From contig NC_061062.1 of the NCBI RefSeq assembly GCF_021917145.1, positions 7,819,428 to 7,883,427 on the forward strand: a DNA stretch of 64,000 bases. The letters are read 5' to 3'. Shown here one piece after another: positions 51,340 to 64,000 of the stretch; the stretch's first letter is position 1; every line of letters begins with the position of its first letter. The DNA comes from Hypomesus transpacificus (taxonomy: Eukaryota > Chordata > Actinopteri > Osmeriformes > Osmeridae). The position numbers and the translations under genes are program-made. Below the pieces are notes generated by a model. The model was not told the DNA's origin and made no database searches. It saw only the letters and a list, made by a program, of their open reading frames with translations.

Positions 51340-54300
51340 GATCCTGGCCTTTAGAGGACCTCAGGAAACCTCAGGAAGGACAAATGTGGCCCAGTGAGAC
51401 AGCAGTTGTTTTTTTTTGTCACAGTTCCACTGAGTATGTCCCTACAAGACAAACCTATGTGTATCGTCTGTAGGAAAAAACTAACCAGTAATTTAACCCT
51501 CTTATTAAGGATTTAATGTAGAGGTGTGGATTCAAAGCTGACCGCAGATCAGAATTCAAGCGTACCTGCTTAGAACGATTGCACAGCTCAGCTGATCCAA
51601 GCCTTGACTGCCTCTGTCCCAGTGCAGAACCCAATGAGAGATCTAGAGGAGAGAGCCAAGGAAATTAAGAGGAGGAGTGCAGAAAGGGGAGTTTACAAAC
51701 TCACAGGGAGAATACTTTGCACAAGAGGCACGCCTTCCGTTTGCACAGCTAGTCGTCTCATAAGCAATGCACCGCTATTCATTCTCGAGCATTGCGTTAA
51801 AGATCTGTGATTTTCTGTAAATCGACAACCGGAGAGCAGTGCCTGGCAAGAAGTGGTAATACCCTTACAACAGTTCCGTTTTCAACCTTACTTTCTAATA
51901 GAAAATAACATAGTTTTTGTCATCTGTCTACACACAATACATAACCCCTATGAGTCAAGTTAAAACACATTTCAAATGAAAACCAGAAACGTGTACGTTG
52001 CATGATTCACACCTCTAAATTCACCTACAATAAAGGAGTATGTTTGGTTAGATTTTCTTCAGTCTATGACTCATAAACACTTGGTATCTAGCTGTTTGTC
52101 ATTGAAGCTGATGCTACAAACACATTTCAATGTAACTGAATAGACAATAGCAAGTCATCTGTGTGGGGACTTGTGGAAGCAAACCAACATACACCTGCTA
52201 CTGAGGGTCACTGTAGGCATGGAGGACTTCTGCGCTGTTCCTTCAGACCAATCTTTCCAAAGATCTAAAAAATGTAAACTGCTTCAGTAAATGCAATAAA
52301 CATTCTGCCAAGTCTGAAACTTACTTTATTTTAGACCTAAGAAGTGTGTGTAAGGTTGCTTTTGAATATGAAAAAATATTCTGGTTACATATTGGAATTA
52401 TTAAATTGTGGATGGATTTCATGCCAATCCGAAAGGTGAAAATAGCAAGCGAGCATTGGAAAACACTTGTTATGCCCCCATTTCAGTTGTTTCATCTCAC
52501 AGGCCAATGCTTGACCAATATGGAGGCCCATTGTGCTGAGACTACTCATTGGTTACTTTGTTAACATATATGAGAGGAGTACGTTTTTTTCTCACATAAA
52601 CATCAATTTTGTGGGTGACACTGAATCCAAGACAGACAAACAGTGAAATAATAAGTAGAAGTCTTTCATAAAACACTGTCACAAAAACTTATGGCTGATA
52701 TCATTGCTGCTGATTTAACCAATGAGATCTGTTTTCCCATAACAGAGACCTTAAAACTTCTGAGGTCAGACTGCTAACACTGGCTACAATATTTATGATC
52801 AATACATTTATTGGCCTGTTCATGTTATACGAGAAGCTAAAAAGGAAACCACAAATAACTTGAGGAATGGTCCGTGAAATGCAGTGCATTCCACTGCGTC
52901 CCAGTGCACCATTTTATTCTCCAGAGTTCAATGCAAATACTAGAGATTTAGTTTAACTGTGACTGTAAGAGAAAAGGCCTTTGTTTCACTGCACATGAAC
53001 CGTACATAAAAAGCCACGTTGTTTCAGTTTCATATCTTCGTCCCAGATCTTGTTAATCTCACCAAATTACTACATAACAGTTTGAAACACTGGAGCTCAT
53101 GTGAACTACATTCAACCGTTACTGTGAAAACAGTTATTTGCTTAAGTATCCACACCCTTTTATTTCAAACTATTCACCATTTTCAGCCGTACCAACTGAC
53201 AAAATATTATCTAAAACATTTGTTTTTTTGGTCCTACCTGACTATACAAAATATCCAAACAGCTTTTGAAGTAGTAGATGATTAGGATTAGTACTGCAAA
53301 AAAAGCAAGAAAAACTAATCCATGGAGCTAAATGAAACACATTTTACTTGAATAGAATGTTCACTTTTTTTTTGTGCCTTGAACAAAATGCTTCCTAAAC
53401 AGATCAACACCTATGCTTTTAAAGCCGATGCATTATCATTACTGTCCTTCATAGCACAGACAAGTCTAAAAAGATATAATATTTGGTCTAGCCCCACATA
53501 AATCATCACACATAGCAAATAACCAGTACCATAACAATTTAGTATCAGAAAAATGATATTAAAACTGTTTTATATATGTATATTATAATGGCATTTCCAT
53601 AAGCCCTCCTTAAAGTAACAGCTGTTGCATTTAAAAAGAGATAATATATAAATAAAGCATAGAAAAAGTCCACTCCCCTTTCTACTGTGACATTAAAAGA
53701 AACGAAAAGAAGAATTCTAACATTTAAGGATTATTTTCAGTCAGAAAACACTATTGGCATTTTCTTTTCTGTTTGCATCAAGATTTACACAAAATTGGAA
53801 AGGGAAAATGGAAGTCTCTGGATGAGACATCAGAAAGAGAATAACTTAACTACCAGTGTACTATACTTAGAGTGAACTTGTTGCGTTGTTAAGATCACTT
53901 CTTTGAAAATGTCCTTGTGTCTTAATTGCTGGGACAGATGTAACAGAGATAAAAAGATGATAGGGTTATCTTTTATCTCACACATTTGAACTCTCTACCA
54001 TTTGTCTTCACGTTCAGTATATATGTGGAGTGCATAAGGCAATGAAAGCATCACAACCTCCATCACAACTCATAAACAGATGAGTGATAACAAGGCTTAA
54101 CCTTTTGAAACCCTACCCGTCTCCTTTGCTTGATGACACAATGAAGTTAAAGATGTGTTATTCATTAATGTTTTTTATTTATTTGATCTGAAATAAACAT
54201 AATACATTGACCATCCATAAATTTGAATTCTCTAAGACAATATCACTAAAAAAGCATTCAAGACAAAGACAGTTGATGCAATATAACCTTTGATACACCT

Positions 54301-54783
54301 TTCATGTATGTATTAAACGGATAAGAACAAATAAAGAAACAAGAAAGATTGCAAGAATAAATATACAAGGATGCAGAAAATATATTTAAGACAATTAGTT
54401 GTTAACTAAATCTGGTATCCAAATTTCAGATGCTCATTTCTGTAGCAACCAAATATTCTGGGATGGCGCTGAATAGTTACATTACAAAATGATGTTATTT
54501 AAACCTAGTATACAAAAGATCCATAAGGAGCCTGAATTGTTGATTTAATACAGAAAACTGCTACAAGTTAAGGTTGATGTTGGGAGATATAGTAAGGTTC
54601 AAAATTATTTGCACGTAATTAATTGCTTTCATTCAATTCCCTCCATCCTGTTTTGCAGGTAAAGGCCCCACAGTAAGGAATCACTTATTGTATTTAGAGT
54701 GCCCTCTGCAGGCTAATCCTTATCCCCAATCTTCTTTTGATGAATTGTCCACAATAAAGTACAATTGGGACTTGACTTTTGGT
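51340..54783. other. gap between enpep 5' end and lrit3-like 3' end
   Basis: Contains the enpep promoter and any 5' untranslated exons, and the 3' untranslated region of the lrit3-like gene. I found no TATA box at a convincing distance from the enpep ATG. I looked for fibronectin type III or membrane-helix exons that could extend the lrit3-like gene and saw none. AT-rich otherwise. Confidence 0.5.
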
Positions 54784-57410
54784 CTAGGAAGTTTTTTTTT
54801 TACGTCGGACAAATGTTTTCCTTGTGATAATTTCATCCTGGTATTTTCCTTTTGATTTGATAGAGGTATTATAACTTTTTTTTTTTTTCACCGATTTTTT
54901 AAGTAATAGCCTTTTTTTAAATGTGACACTGTTTGCTTTTTCAGTTTTCTCCGTCTTTTTGGGGGGGTTGGATATTGAAATTATAGCTGGTGTTTGTTTT
55001 GTATTTTGCGCAAAAGGGTTTTTAATGGTTTGGGGTGCAGCAAAAAATCCCACTACCTTAAGCCTAATGTAAGCTTCTGCTTTTCCAGCCATGTTCTGTG
55101 CCTGACAGCGGTATTCCCCTGCATCTTTGTATGAAATTCCATTGAGGCTGATGATGGACCATCTGCTTCCTACTCGAGGAGATTCCTGCATTACTGTAAT
55201 GTAATGGGAAAAAAAGGAGCAATAAGGCAGCAAGAATGTTAAAACATGATCTGGTTGTGGAAAGGTCATACTTACAGCTATCTAAGCTCCTAGGTAGATT
55301 TTCAGATATTGCTATGTTGTCCGGTTGTTGGCAGCATTCTGTTGAGATTATAAATGACTATATGATTAATAAAAATATAAAAATGTATATAAAAATTACT
55401 AAATGACTAAATGTAATAAATAGTCAAACACCTACAAACTACAAAACCATTGATAATTAACTTTTTTCCTAAAGGTAATACACAAACATAACCCTATTCT
55501 TCCAAAATGCAAAATCATTATAAATACAATATATTTGGCTTCAGTCTAATCTAGACCTGCACTCTGGGGAAAAAACTATGATACATCATTTTAGATGCGG
55601 CCATAAATAACATTCATGTTTTGCCAACCCTGTACTCCTCATCCTTCTTTACCAGTGTTGTAGACAGACACTTTGGTCCAAGTGATGGTTGGCGTGGGGT
55701 GGCCAGTGCCATCACAACGGAGTATTACGTTGCTACCCAATGGGGAGGTGACCTTAGTGGCCAAGGGTTGAACAGAAGGTCTCATGCACTGGGATGGATC
55801 TGTCTGAGAGAAGGAGACCCCAAGTTGTTTATCAGGCATGCTGCAGGACAGTAACTGATCCGTTAGGAATACAGGGCTTCCTGGGAACTTGGAGAGGGTT
55901 GTCAGCACAGAGATCTGGCAGTCACACAGCCAGGGGTTATCATGGAGACCTGGATATACAAATAGAATAGGATATTGTGCACAATTCAGTTTCAGAATAC
56001 TAGTCTAGACTGCTTTTGTATAGTTCATGTGATTGACAGTATAATGCCAACTTTCAGATATGGAATGAATAGCTCTTCCAGTAAGATTGTGGTGTTCCTT
56101 ACCTAACACTCTTCTCAGTGTTGGCTCTTCTGACTGCCTAGGGAGTGGAAGCCAAAGGTCCAGAAGCTCAGAGGGCAAAGTTGTCAACCTTGAAAAGAGA
56201 CAACAGAGGAAGAATATATCTCATGTACTAGAGCGAGACTGATTGTCATAAAAGGAGAGACTCTTTGCATATAAAAGCTTGTAAAAGTTTTTTTCCCCCA
56301 GTATACAATGGAAATGTGTACAAAATCTACAAATACTTAAGCAGCAAACTTTGCAAACCACAAAACAGCTTGAGGTTAGCTTTTTTTAAGATGATCAAAT
56401 AATTATCAAATTGCCAGTATAACAGACAGATAACTAAATAGTGACATTCATTGGAATGGTAATTCATACAAATCTGCAGACATCCAAAGTGTCTAACTGA
56501 CCTATTGCTGGAGAGGTCAAGATATGTGACGTGTGGAAGAAAGAGAGAAGATTGGGCAGGGAGGCTGGAGAGTCGGTTGTTGTGGAGACTCAAACTGCGC
56601 AAGCGAGGCATGTCTCTCAGCGCCTCCCAGGGAAAGGCCGAGAGAAGGTTTCCATCCAATCTCAGTTCACGCAGGACTTTTAAATTGACGAAGCTGCTAG
56701 GATGGATGGCGTTGATGGTATTGTAGGTCAGCCACAGATACTGCAGCTCAGAAAGGTAGAAGAAGGCAGCACGAGGCACCCTGGAGATGGCAGTCTTCTC
56801 CAGACGGAACTTGACCGTGTCGGCTGGGGCATCAGAGGGAATTACAGACATGCGACGATCACGACAGGACACAAATCTGGAATTGTATTGATAAAGACTT
56901 TTAAATAAGCAACTGAAATACCGACTGTTCCTTAACTCTGACCACCAAAATACTTTATGCACTTCTGGTCTTTGATCTTCTGCTGCACCTTCTATATGCA
57001 TTATTTGACCACTGCTTTGGATAAAAGCATCTGATACATTTATAAAATGTACATGTACTGTAGTTTTAGTCACAGCAGCGTGAAGTCCAAGAACTATGTT
57101 AACCAGCTCAAAACTCAATATCTATGGCTGAGTAGCAAGACACGTGTCTGACTCACTGCAACATTCTGTTGTAATTATGTCAACAAACCACATGGCAAAT
57201 CATGACACATTCCTCTACTATGAATAAATAAAACAATTTGTTTCATTAAAGATCATGTACTATTTCAGACAAGCAAATTAACTTCAATGTACCCAACCTG
57301 AGTCTTGTCCCATTGCTCCCATTTTGATAGACACACAAACACAGAGACGAACAGGAGTGGACTAACAACAGGCAACACTGTAGGAAGTGGACAAAGAGAA
57401 GGAGATACAT
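54784..57410 (-). CDS. lrit3: LRIT3-like leucine-rich repeat/Ig protein, shortened C-terminus
   Basis: LRIT3 of mammals is a synaptic LRR-Ig-FN3 membrane protein that organises the ON-bipolar signalling complex in the retina. Exons here: 57410-57298, 56876-56502, 56188-56103, 55949-55653, 55193-54784, making 1281 nt, 426 aa. Exon 1 gives a leader MYLLLFVHFLQCCLLLVHSC and the LRR N-cap cysteines (CSSLCLC). Exon 2 carries the repeats (LQYLWLTYNTINAI, LRELRLDGNLLSAFPWEAL, LRSLSLHNNRLSSLP, VTYLDLSSNR). Exon 4 has the C-cap (DNPWLCDC) and the Ig half GSNVILRCDGTGHPTPTITW. Exon 5 has the Ig end DAGEYRCQAQNMAGKAEA. After that comes a tail of about 80 residues rich in lysine, then a stop. FN3, the membrane helix and the cytosolic part of human LRIT3 are absent. 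The tail is coded over runs of 10 and 13 A, so a frameshift (real or from sequencing) cannot be excluded. Orthology to LRIT3 rather than LRIT1/2 rests on the match and the rrh neighbourhood. Confidence 0.87.
57008..57060. repeat. SINE-end fragment in lrit3-like intron 1
   Basis: GCTTTGGATAAAAGCATCTG matches the tail of the SINE family at 37876 and 47177. Only the end is left. Confidence 0.55.
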
Positions 57411-57870
57411 TATTCAGTCTACACCACAACCCTTGTTCATCTCCATATTCCTTTACAATTTTCCAGTGTGCTTTTCCTGGTCCAAACTATCTACCACAAG
57501 AGAGAACCTGGCAGATTATCTGGGGATTACAAGGGCTACAGGTCTTAATCCTGTTTAATCCTAGGTAATCACAACATCAATAGGTCAAGTAGTATGGTCC
57601 AAAACAAAATTATGCATTGTGGACAAATGAAAATCAAATGAAAATATAACATTCCGTTTGTATGAGGAGGCTTTTCATACACAGAGAATTTATGTAGGAA
57701 AAATGTGTCTAATGTCTTCACTGAAATGCAAATCTTTTGTAGTAGTCAGCAGGAAAAGTAACTACCGATGGCATACCAAGTTAGATAATGCTGATGGGTC
57801 ATGATAGACAGGATAGTCCTTTGGCAAAGACAAGTGATTTGGCACAAGAGTATAGTATGCACAGAAATTC

Positions 57871-57934
57871 GTCGTCCGCGGGGTTTGTCGTCCGCGGGGT
57901 TTGTCGTCCGCGGGGTTTGACGTCCGCGGGGTTC
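57871..57934. repeat. 16-bp GC-rich minisatellite, four units
   Basis: Units GTCGTCCGCGGGGTTT at 57871, 57887 and 57903, and a fourth with two changes at 57919. Each has CCGCGG and several CpG, which stands out against the AT-rich, CpG-poor surroundings. Confidence 0.95.
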
Positions 57935-58580
57935 GTCCAACACATCAAGATTTCTGATTGTTAATATTCAACATGTTGAATATTTTGGATTCGCGATTGG
58001 GGTACCTACGACGTCCTTACGAGCAGATTCGGTCACTCTTGACACACCTCACACCAAGGGAACATCTGATAAAATAATCTGTAGAACCATCAAGATAATC
58101 GAGATCGGCCCGATTATCCTGTAGTGTGTCCCCAGCATTAGACTATGGAATATTCTGATACTCTTGAGTAGTTTATCAAAAGTTATTGATAAACTATAGA
58201 CTTGTAAACAGTCAAAAGTCTATTAAATATACAGTGACAGTTTCATTTGTATTTTGAAATGCTTTAGACGAGGCTGCAGTACTGTGTAGCAGCGATTTAT
58301 TTAATAAAGATGATAAAAATATGTGATATCTGTCTATTTTAGGTAACCAGCGTCATGGACCTCCAGCTTGCCATTCCAGTAACCCTTGGGGAGAAGCTTG
58401 GGGAAGCAGCTGGGAAGGTCTGCTTGCCAAAGGGAAGTGGTGGAACTCAAACATTGCTTCTCATCTGTAGGGGATAACATCTTCCAGTTCTGGGTCACTA
58501 TGGCAGCTTCTAAGGATATGGACTCGCTTATACTCCAGTTTGTCTGCATGGTGGGTTTGAACAAGACTTGAAGATGATCT

Positions 58581-58878
58581 TGTCATGGCCATGGCCGTGC
58601 CCCCTTGTTTTTTGGTTTTGCTCTGCCCTAGTGTTTCCCTGTCTCATTGTCTTCACCTGTGTCTCGTTCGGTTCTCGTTAGTTTCATTGTGTCCACCTGT
58701 GTCTTGTTTGTTTCTGTGTATTTAGGTTCTTGCTTTTGTGTCCAGTCATTGTCTTGTCTTTACCCCTGTTATGTGAGTACCCTTTCTGTGTCCCTGGCTT
58801 TTTCAATATTAAACCCTTTGTTTCGACATGGCTGCATACTCCCTTGCGTTTGGGTCCTACCCACCACTCATCATGACA
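58581..58878. repeat. LTR-like interspersed repeat (possible solo LTR)
   Basis: The block begins TGTCATGG and ends CATGACA (short inverted ends of the TG...CA type). It is T/C-rich inside with repeated GTGTCT/CACCTGTG text, and has AATATTAAACCC about 70 bases before its end. I know similar text as a common teleost repeat. Only a 3-base flank match (TCT) is seen, so the target duplication is unproved. Confidence 0.4.
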
Positions 58879-60184
58879 TCTGTGCAGTATAAAGGCAATG
58901 TCATAAGCTGTATCTCACACATTGTTAATACAAATCTATGACTCTTTTTATTCAAGTTCAGTTTGCAGTTATCCATAAGTGTCCATTTCAAATGAAATAA
59001 AGTGTATCTGTACAGCTCTATTTACAGGCAACATCACAGAGGCCTTAAGAACTAGACCTAAACCAACTTAAACCCTCCAGGAAGACAAGGAAAAACTCTC
59101 AGGAAGTCTCAAGACTCCTTGACACCAAGACAGCGACAGCCTCCATGGATTAAAAACCAAGTATTTTACAGAGGAGAGAAGCTCTATATAAGAACGCCCT
59201 GTCTCTTTGTTTTAAGCTTGCAACACACAGTAACTCACCACAACACCCATGAGACATGCAATTACACACCTTGAAAACTGCAACACACAGTAATACACAA
59301 GTTTGTATTTATTTGTAATTTCAAGTTGTACTGTAGAGTACAGACATACAGTTTTCAAGAGCACACAAGTTCAAGTTTGCTTTCATTTAAACATACGCAG
59401 TACAATGTAGACGTATAATGTATTAGAATGTCATTCCACACACGCACTCGATGTTATATAACCATGCTACATACAAACACGTGCTTCAGCAGGCATAAAA
59501 CTGACAAGGTTTGTAATCTAGTGTTCTAGTCAGTAGTCTTGCTGCCGCATTTACATTTTAAATAATTAAGCTGCACTATCTGGACCGTTTTAACAGTAGA
59601 TGTAAAGCACAATCAGCAGTATATGCCAATGATTTCACCCTGAAGGAATTATGATTGTAGACTACCCATATCTCATACATACCTTCACATTAGACAGTAT
59701 TATGAGTGGCATCAAGTTGGAACCTTTTATCAGTAGTTTCACACATTACCATTATAATAATAGTGGTATATTCATGTAGCAGACTCTTCAATTCATACGC
59801 CCTACCACTGAGCTATTCCTTTTCCCCCTATGATGAATCAAACATTCAATTATTCTTAACATAGATAAATCATATTCTAATTTAAATAATGAGTTCTGAA
59901 TTAGGTAAGTAACAAACCTCAAGTGAAGCTGATATTACTGTACAACCTAATAAAAATAGAGATCTTACAACAAGATGCATTGATTCAATGCAAAACCTTG
60001 ATTGTTTTTGCACATCTCAGACTCTTGACCAGTCAAGAGACGGCATCTGAGCTGAGGCTGCCGTTATTCCAGTCCCTTCAGGGAATCAAGATAAATCCCC
60101 GATATACTGGTGGCAATGTGTCATCTTTAAGAAACGGATTAAAAATATTTTCAAGCTACACTATGTAGGACCGTGAATCATATG

Positions 60185-60935
60185 CAGTGCCTTGTAAAAG
60201 TATTCAGACCCCTGACCAATGTTATCATTTTAGTGAATTATTAGTGGTCCATTTAAAATTACAACTCAAAATCATTGGTCATTGGTGACATTGGTTTAAT
60301 GGAAAATATTGTTCAACCCCCAAATATTAATATTCAGTAGAGCCACCTTTCACTGAAATAACTTCATGAAGTATTTTGGGATAAGTAATTATCAGCTTTG
60401 CACAGGGTGTCAGAGTGATTTTCTAAAATGTTCTTGGCATATTTGCTCCAGGTGGTTCAGGTTTCACACTTTTGGACCACAATTTTCTAATAGCGATACT
60501 GATTATAAATGGCATTGTGATCAGGATTTTGACTGGACCGCTATAAAAAGGATCACCTTTTTATTAGTAAACCTGTCCAAAGAAGCTTTGGACGGCAATC
60601 ATTTTCCTTCTGTATGATGAATTTCCACCCAAGAGGTTTAGCTGACTGAAACAGGTTCAAGTAATTTTCTTAATTTATTCTTTCTTTAAATGCTAACAAG
60701 ATGCCCCACCCCTGCTGACGAGAAGCATCCCCACAGCATGATGTTGCCACCATTATGCCTCACTGTAGTGATGGTCTAATGAGGCATAGACAGTGTTGTA
60801 CAGTTTGGCTTTATACTAAGTTTCAGTGTTTTAAAATAGAATGTCAAACAGAACAAAATGTATATGTACCATTTGCAATCCAGAAACATAAGATAATTGG
60901 TTAGGGGTCTCAAACCCTTTTGAAAAGGCACTCCA
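60185..60935 (-). mobile_element. decayed Tc1-like element, second family
   Basis: The left end CAGTGCCTTGTAAAAGTATT and, at the right, AGGGGTCTCAAACCCTTTTG...AAGGCACT are degraded inverted repeats. Inside, 60770-60705 on the minus strand gives NGGNIMLWGCFSSAG, the conserved Tc1 transposase segment. Most of the transposase is deleted. It differs in its ends from the Tc1 pair in gabrg1, so it is a separate, older family. Confidence 0.75.
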
Positions 60936-61123
60936 TGTACAGAATAATTGCACTTGTCAAAGTAGTGATTTTAAAGTAAAAAAAGATATGCTTATATTTA
61001 TAATGGACATTCTTCGGAATCATCCAGCTCACAGTATGATATCATGTTTGTGTGTTTTTTTATGGTTTAATATGTAGGTGATTGTATGTATAGCCATATA
61101 TTTATATATATATATATAAATAT

Positions 61124-61205
61124 ACTGGAATTGACCTATTTCCGACCAGGGGTGACTTCTCTTTCTCTCAAGTCACCCCTGGTCGGAAATAGGTCAATTT
61201 CCAGT
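61124..61205. repeat. near-perfect 35-bp inverted repeat (hairpin)
   Basis: Arms 61124-61158 and 61170-61205 are reverse complements with a single one-base bulge. The loop is 11 bases (CTCTTTCTCTC). A (TA)n run lies just left (about 61098-61122). No transposon ends or target duplication could be assigned. Confidence 0.9.
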
Positions 61206-62539
61206 GATATCCCAAATTGAAATGTTATGCAATGGAATTGTGTGGTTAACTCTTAAAGAAGACATCTGGGGCAGTTGATATTTGTGTTCAGACAAATCGA
61301 AATTAACCCTGGTCATTAAGCATACCCACATGAATTACATATAAAAATATAATTATATAATTTTCTGGTTTCATATGTCTGTACATAACAATCTAATAAA
61401 TAAACGGTAATTTACTTAAATGGGAATTTCTTCAATCATTCTCATTGTATTCTCACCTTGTATTTTTCAGTTCAATGCAATTCCTATGTATCAGTACGTT
61501 TGACTTTCTTTTCAAACTGGCCAAGGCCGTATTTTTCCGTCCATAATATGGGCTGAAAGAGGATGAGAAAAGCTCAATTGAGTGCATACAGATGGCGTGA
61601 GGCCCATGTTTCAAAAGAGCAGATGCTTCAAAACTCTTGCACCATAGTCCATTGTTGTGTGGCACAAAAATGTGGGGAATGCCCACTTTGTGTGGACTGA
61701 TCTGTAAAAATACCCTGTTGTGAGAACACTGCAGTATTGAGAACCTGGTTTAAGGTACCATAAGAACAGGAATTAAAAAGAGCAATAATTACACATCCAT
61801 GTTCTTCTTCCCATCACATTTCACCATTGAATTGCATGCCAAATGAGATTTCTTAATTTAAGTAGAGGTACAAGAAAAATAAAACCGTTGACAACCATTC
61901 AAGGTAATTTACTTGAAGTGAGAGGCTAGTAAAAATCATCAGGTAAAATAATCCCATTCCATGTTATTTTCCTCAAGAGAATATTTGGTTTTGATTTTAA
62001 ATGAAGACTATGCTACATTTAGTTAAAATAGACTAAATCCAACTTTGGAACATTCATAGTTATTACACTATAGGTTAACAAATGGCACTAATCAATCTGA
62101 ATGTAGCCTACAGAGTGATCTATTCACATTACATGTTTTTGAAGTGCCTGAACCTCAGTCTGTATAGCCCGGACATTTTGTGAGTCTAAAAAGTCCATAA
62201 TCATAAAACATAAATTAATTTCACATACCTTCTCATCTATCACAAGTGTAGATGAGGGAAGGATATTATTTTAAGAGATAAAGCTAATGTATTTGAGTTA
62301 GAACTGAGCTCCCAAATCCCTTCTGTCAACATGCATGTGAACAAGGCATTCCTTTGACACTCTAGAAGCACATCACCAAATTATTTGGCCACTATAATCC
62401 CAAGTGTCCAGTCCACAGATCCTCGATAAAGCCTGTAGCGTCAGCAAACAAAACAAGCAGACAGCAAAGAGACTACGATTCGTACAATTGTCTCATTATT
62501 AGAACAGAGCTCTACACTGTCATTAGAAATCCTATTTGT

Positions 62540-63721
<1,182 letters not shown>

Positions 63722-63791
63722 GATTTTACAATAATTAGCTTTGCCGACTAGCAAGGGTTTGTTTTCGAAATTAAAACATATCCGGGTTACG

Positions 63792-63799
63792 TGACGTCA
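63792..63799. promoter_or_regulatory. perfect CRE (TGACGTCA) upstream of fam241a
   Basis: The full 8-base palindromic cAMP-response element lies 71 bases upstream of the fam241a ATG, in a CpG-containing patch (about 63780-63960) that looks like the promoter. Full CREs close to the start site are typical CREB/ATF targets. Binding was not tested. Confidence 0.5.
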
Positions 63800-64000
63800 C
63801 CAACAGAGTAACTTTCAAAGTCCACCCACCCCCGGTTCCTTTAGCTTTTTTACTTTAGTAAAAAGAGCGCCCGGTGTTCTGCGATTTGTCCTATCTTGTC
63901 AGATTTTTCTGAACTAGCGCAGAATTATAGTTATACCGATCCTATCACGCTGAAAAATCCTGGAAGGATGATTTTATAGTGCAAAATACCATGTCAGATT

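Larger units (their letters stand above)
57411..62539. other. gene-free stretch between lrit3-like and fam241a
   Basis: No coding exon recognised. Listed separately are the GC-rich 16-bp minisatellite, an LTR-like repeat, a decayed Tc1, and a hairpin next to a TA run. An open frame at 58334-58564 (minus) and one at 61453-61686 (minus) resemble nothing I know. The fam241a 3' untranslated region lies at the right end. Confidence 0.5.

Noticed and set aside
58334-58564. 76-codon minus-strand frame (VTQNWKMLSPTDEKQCLSST and on)
   Set aside because: Protein-like in places but not matched to any family I know, and without splice or promoter context. I could not decide between a repeat remnant and chance.
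59785-59830. tRNA-like A box on the minus strand (TAGCTCAGTGGTAG)
   Set aside because: Only the 5' half looks like a tRNA; no proper B box or cloverleaf could be built. At most a SINE scrap.

Overview
The window is nuclear DNA from a vertebrate, almost certainly a ray-finned (teleost) fish. Every gene is split by introns and has a clear mammalian orthologue. The spaces between are AT-rich and hold fish-type repeats: a Tc1 element with long IR/DR ends, tRNA-derived SINEs, a hAT MITE, Harbinger, hAT and piggyBac remnants, and many microsatellites. The species cannot be fixed from the sequence. The repeat tail behind rrh resembles one I associate with salmonid and pike genomes, which is only a weak hint.

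Six protein-coding genes were rebuilt exon by exon; in each the reading frame closes across all junctions. Left to right they are: gabrg1 (+, 6493-19898, 9 coding exons, 466 aa, GABA-A receptor gamma-1); gnpda2 (-, 32899-29565, 6 coding exons, 275 aa, glucosamine-6-phosphate deaminase); rrh (+, 34898-38579, 7 exons, 336 aa, peropsin); enpep (-, 51339-40793, 20 exons, 959 aa, glutamyl aminopeptidase); an lrit3-like gene (-, 57410-54784, 5 exons, 426 aa); and fam241a (-, 63721-62540, 2 exons, 145 aa). From memory, human GNPDA2/GABRG1 lie at 4p12 and RRH/LRIT3/ENPEP/FAM241A at 4q25, so the window joins two blocks that are far apart on human chromosome 4. The genes form no pathway. rrh and lrit3 both have visual or retinal roles, and gabrg1 is neuronal.

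Between the genes: 1-6492 holds a Harbinger transposase fossil with a hAT MITE inside it. gabrg1 intron 2 holds two almost identical Tc1 units in tandem, both with open DD34E transposase frames. gabrg1 intron 8 holds a hAT transposase fossil. 19899-29564 is a long gene-free stretch with a G-rich block and a 35-base G run. A piggyBac-like fossil lies between gnpda2 and rrh. 57411-62539 holds a GC-rich minisatellite, an LTR-like repeat, a second decayed Tc1 family and a near-perfect 35-bp hairpin.

The observations most worth a second look are: (1) the self-nested Tc1 tandem, whose right end stops 37 bp before a gabrg1 exon; (2) the 41-bp minisatellite in enpep, each unit of which carries a copy of the exon 19 splice acceptor; (3) the GC-AG intron in gabrg1; (4) the lrit3-like gene, whose frame ends in a lysine-rich tail without the FN3 and membrane parts of LRIT3; and (5) the hairpin at 61124-61205. 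No wholly new gene system was found.
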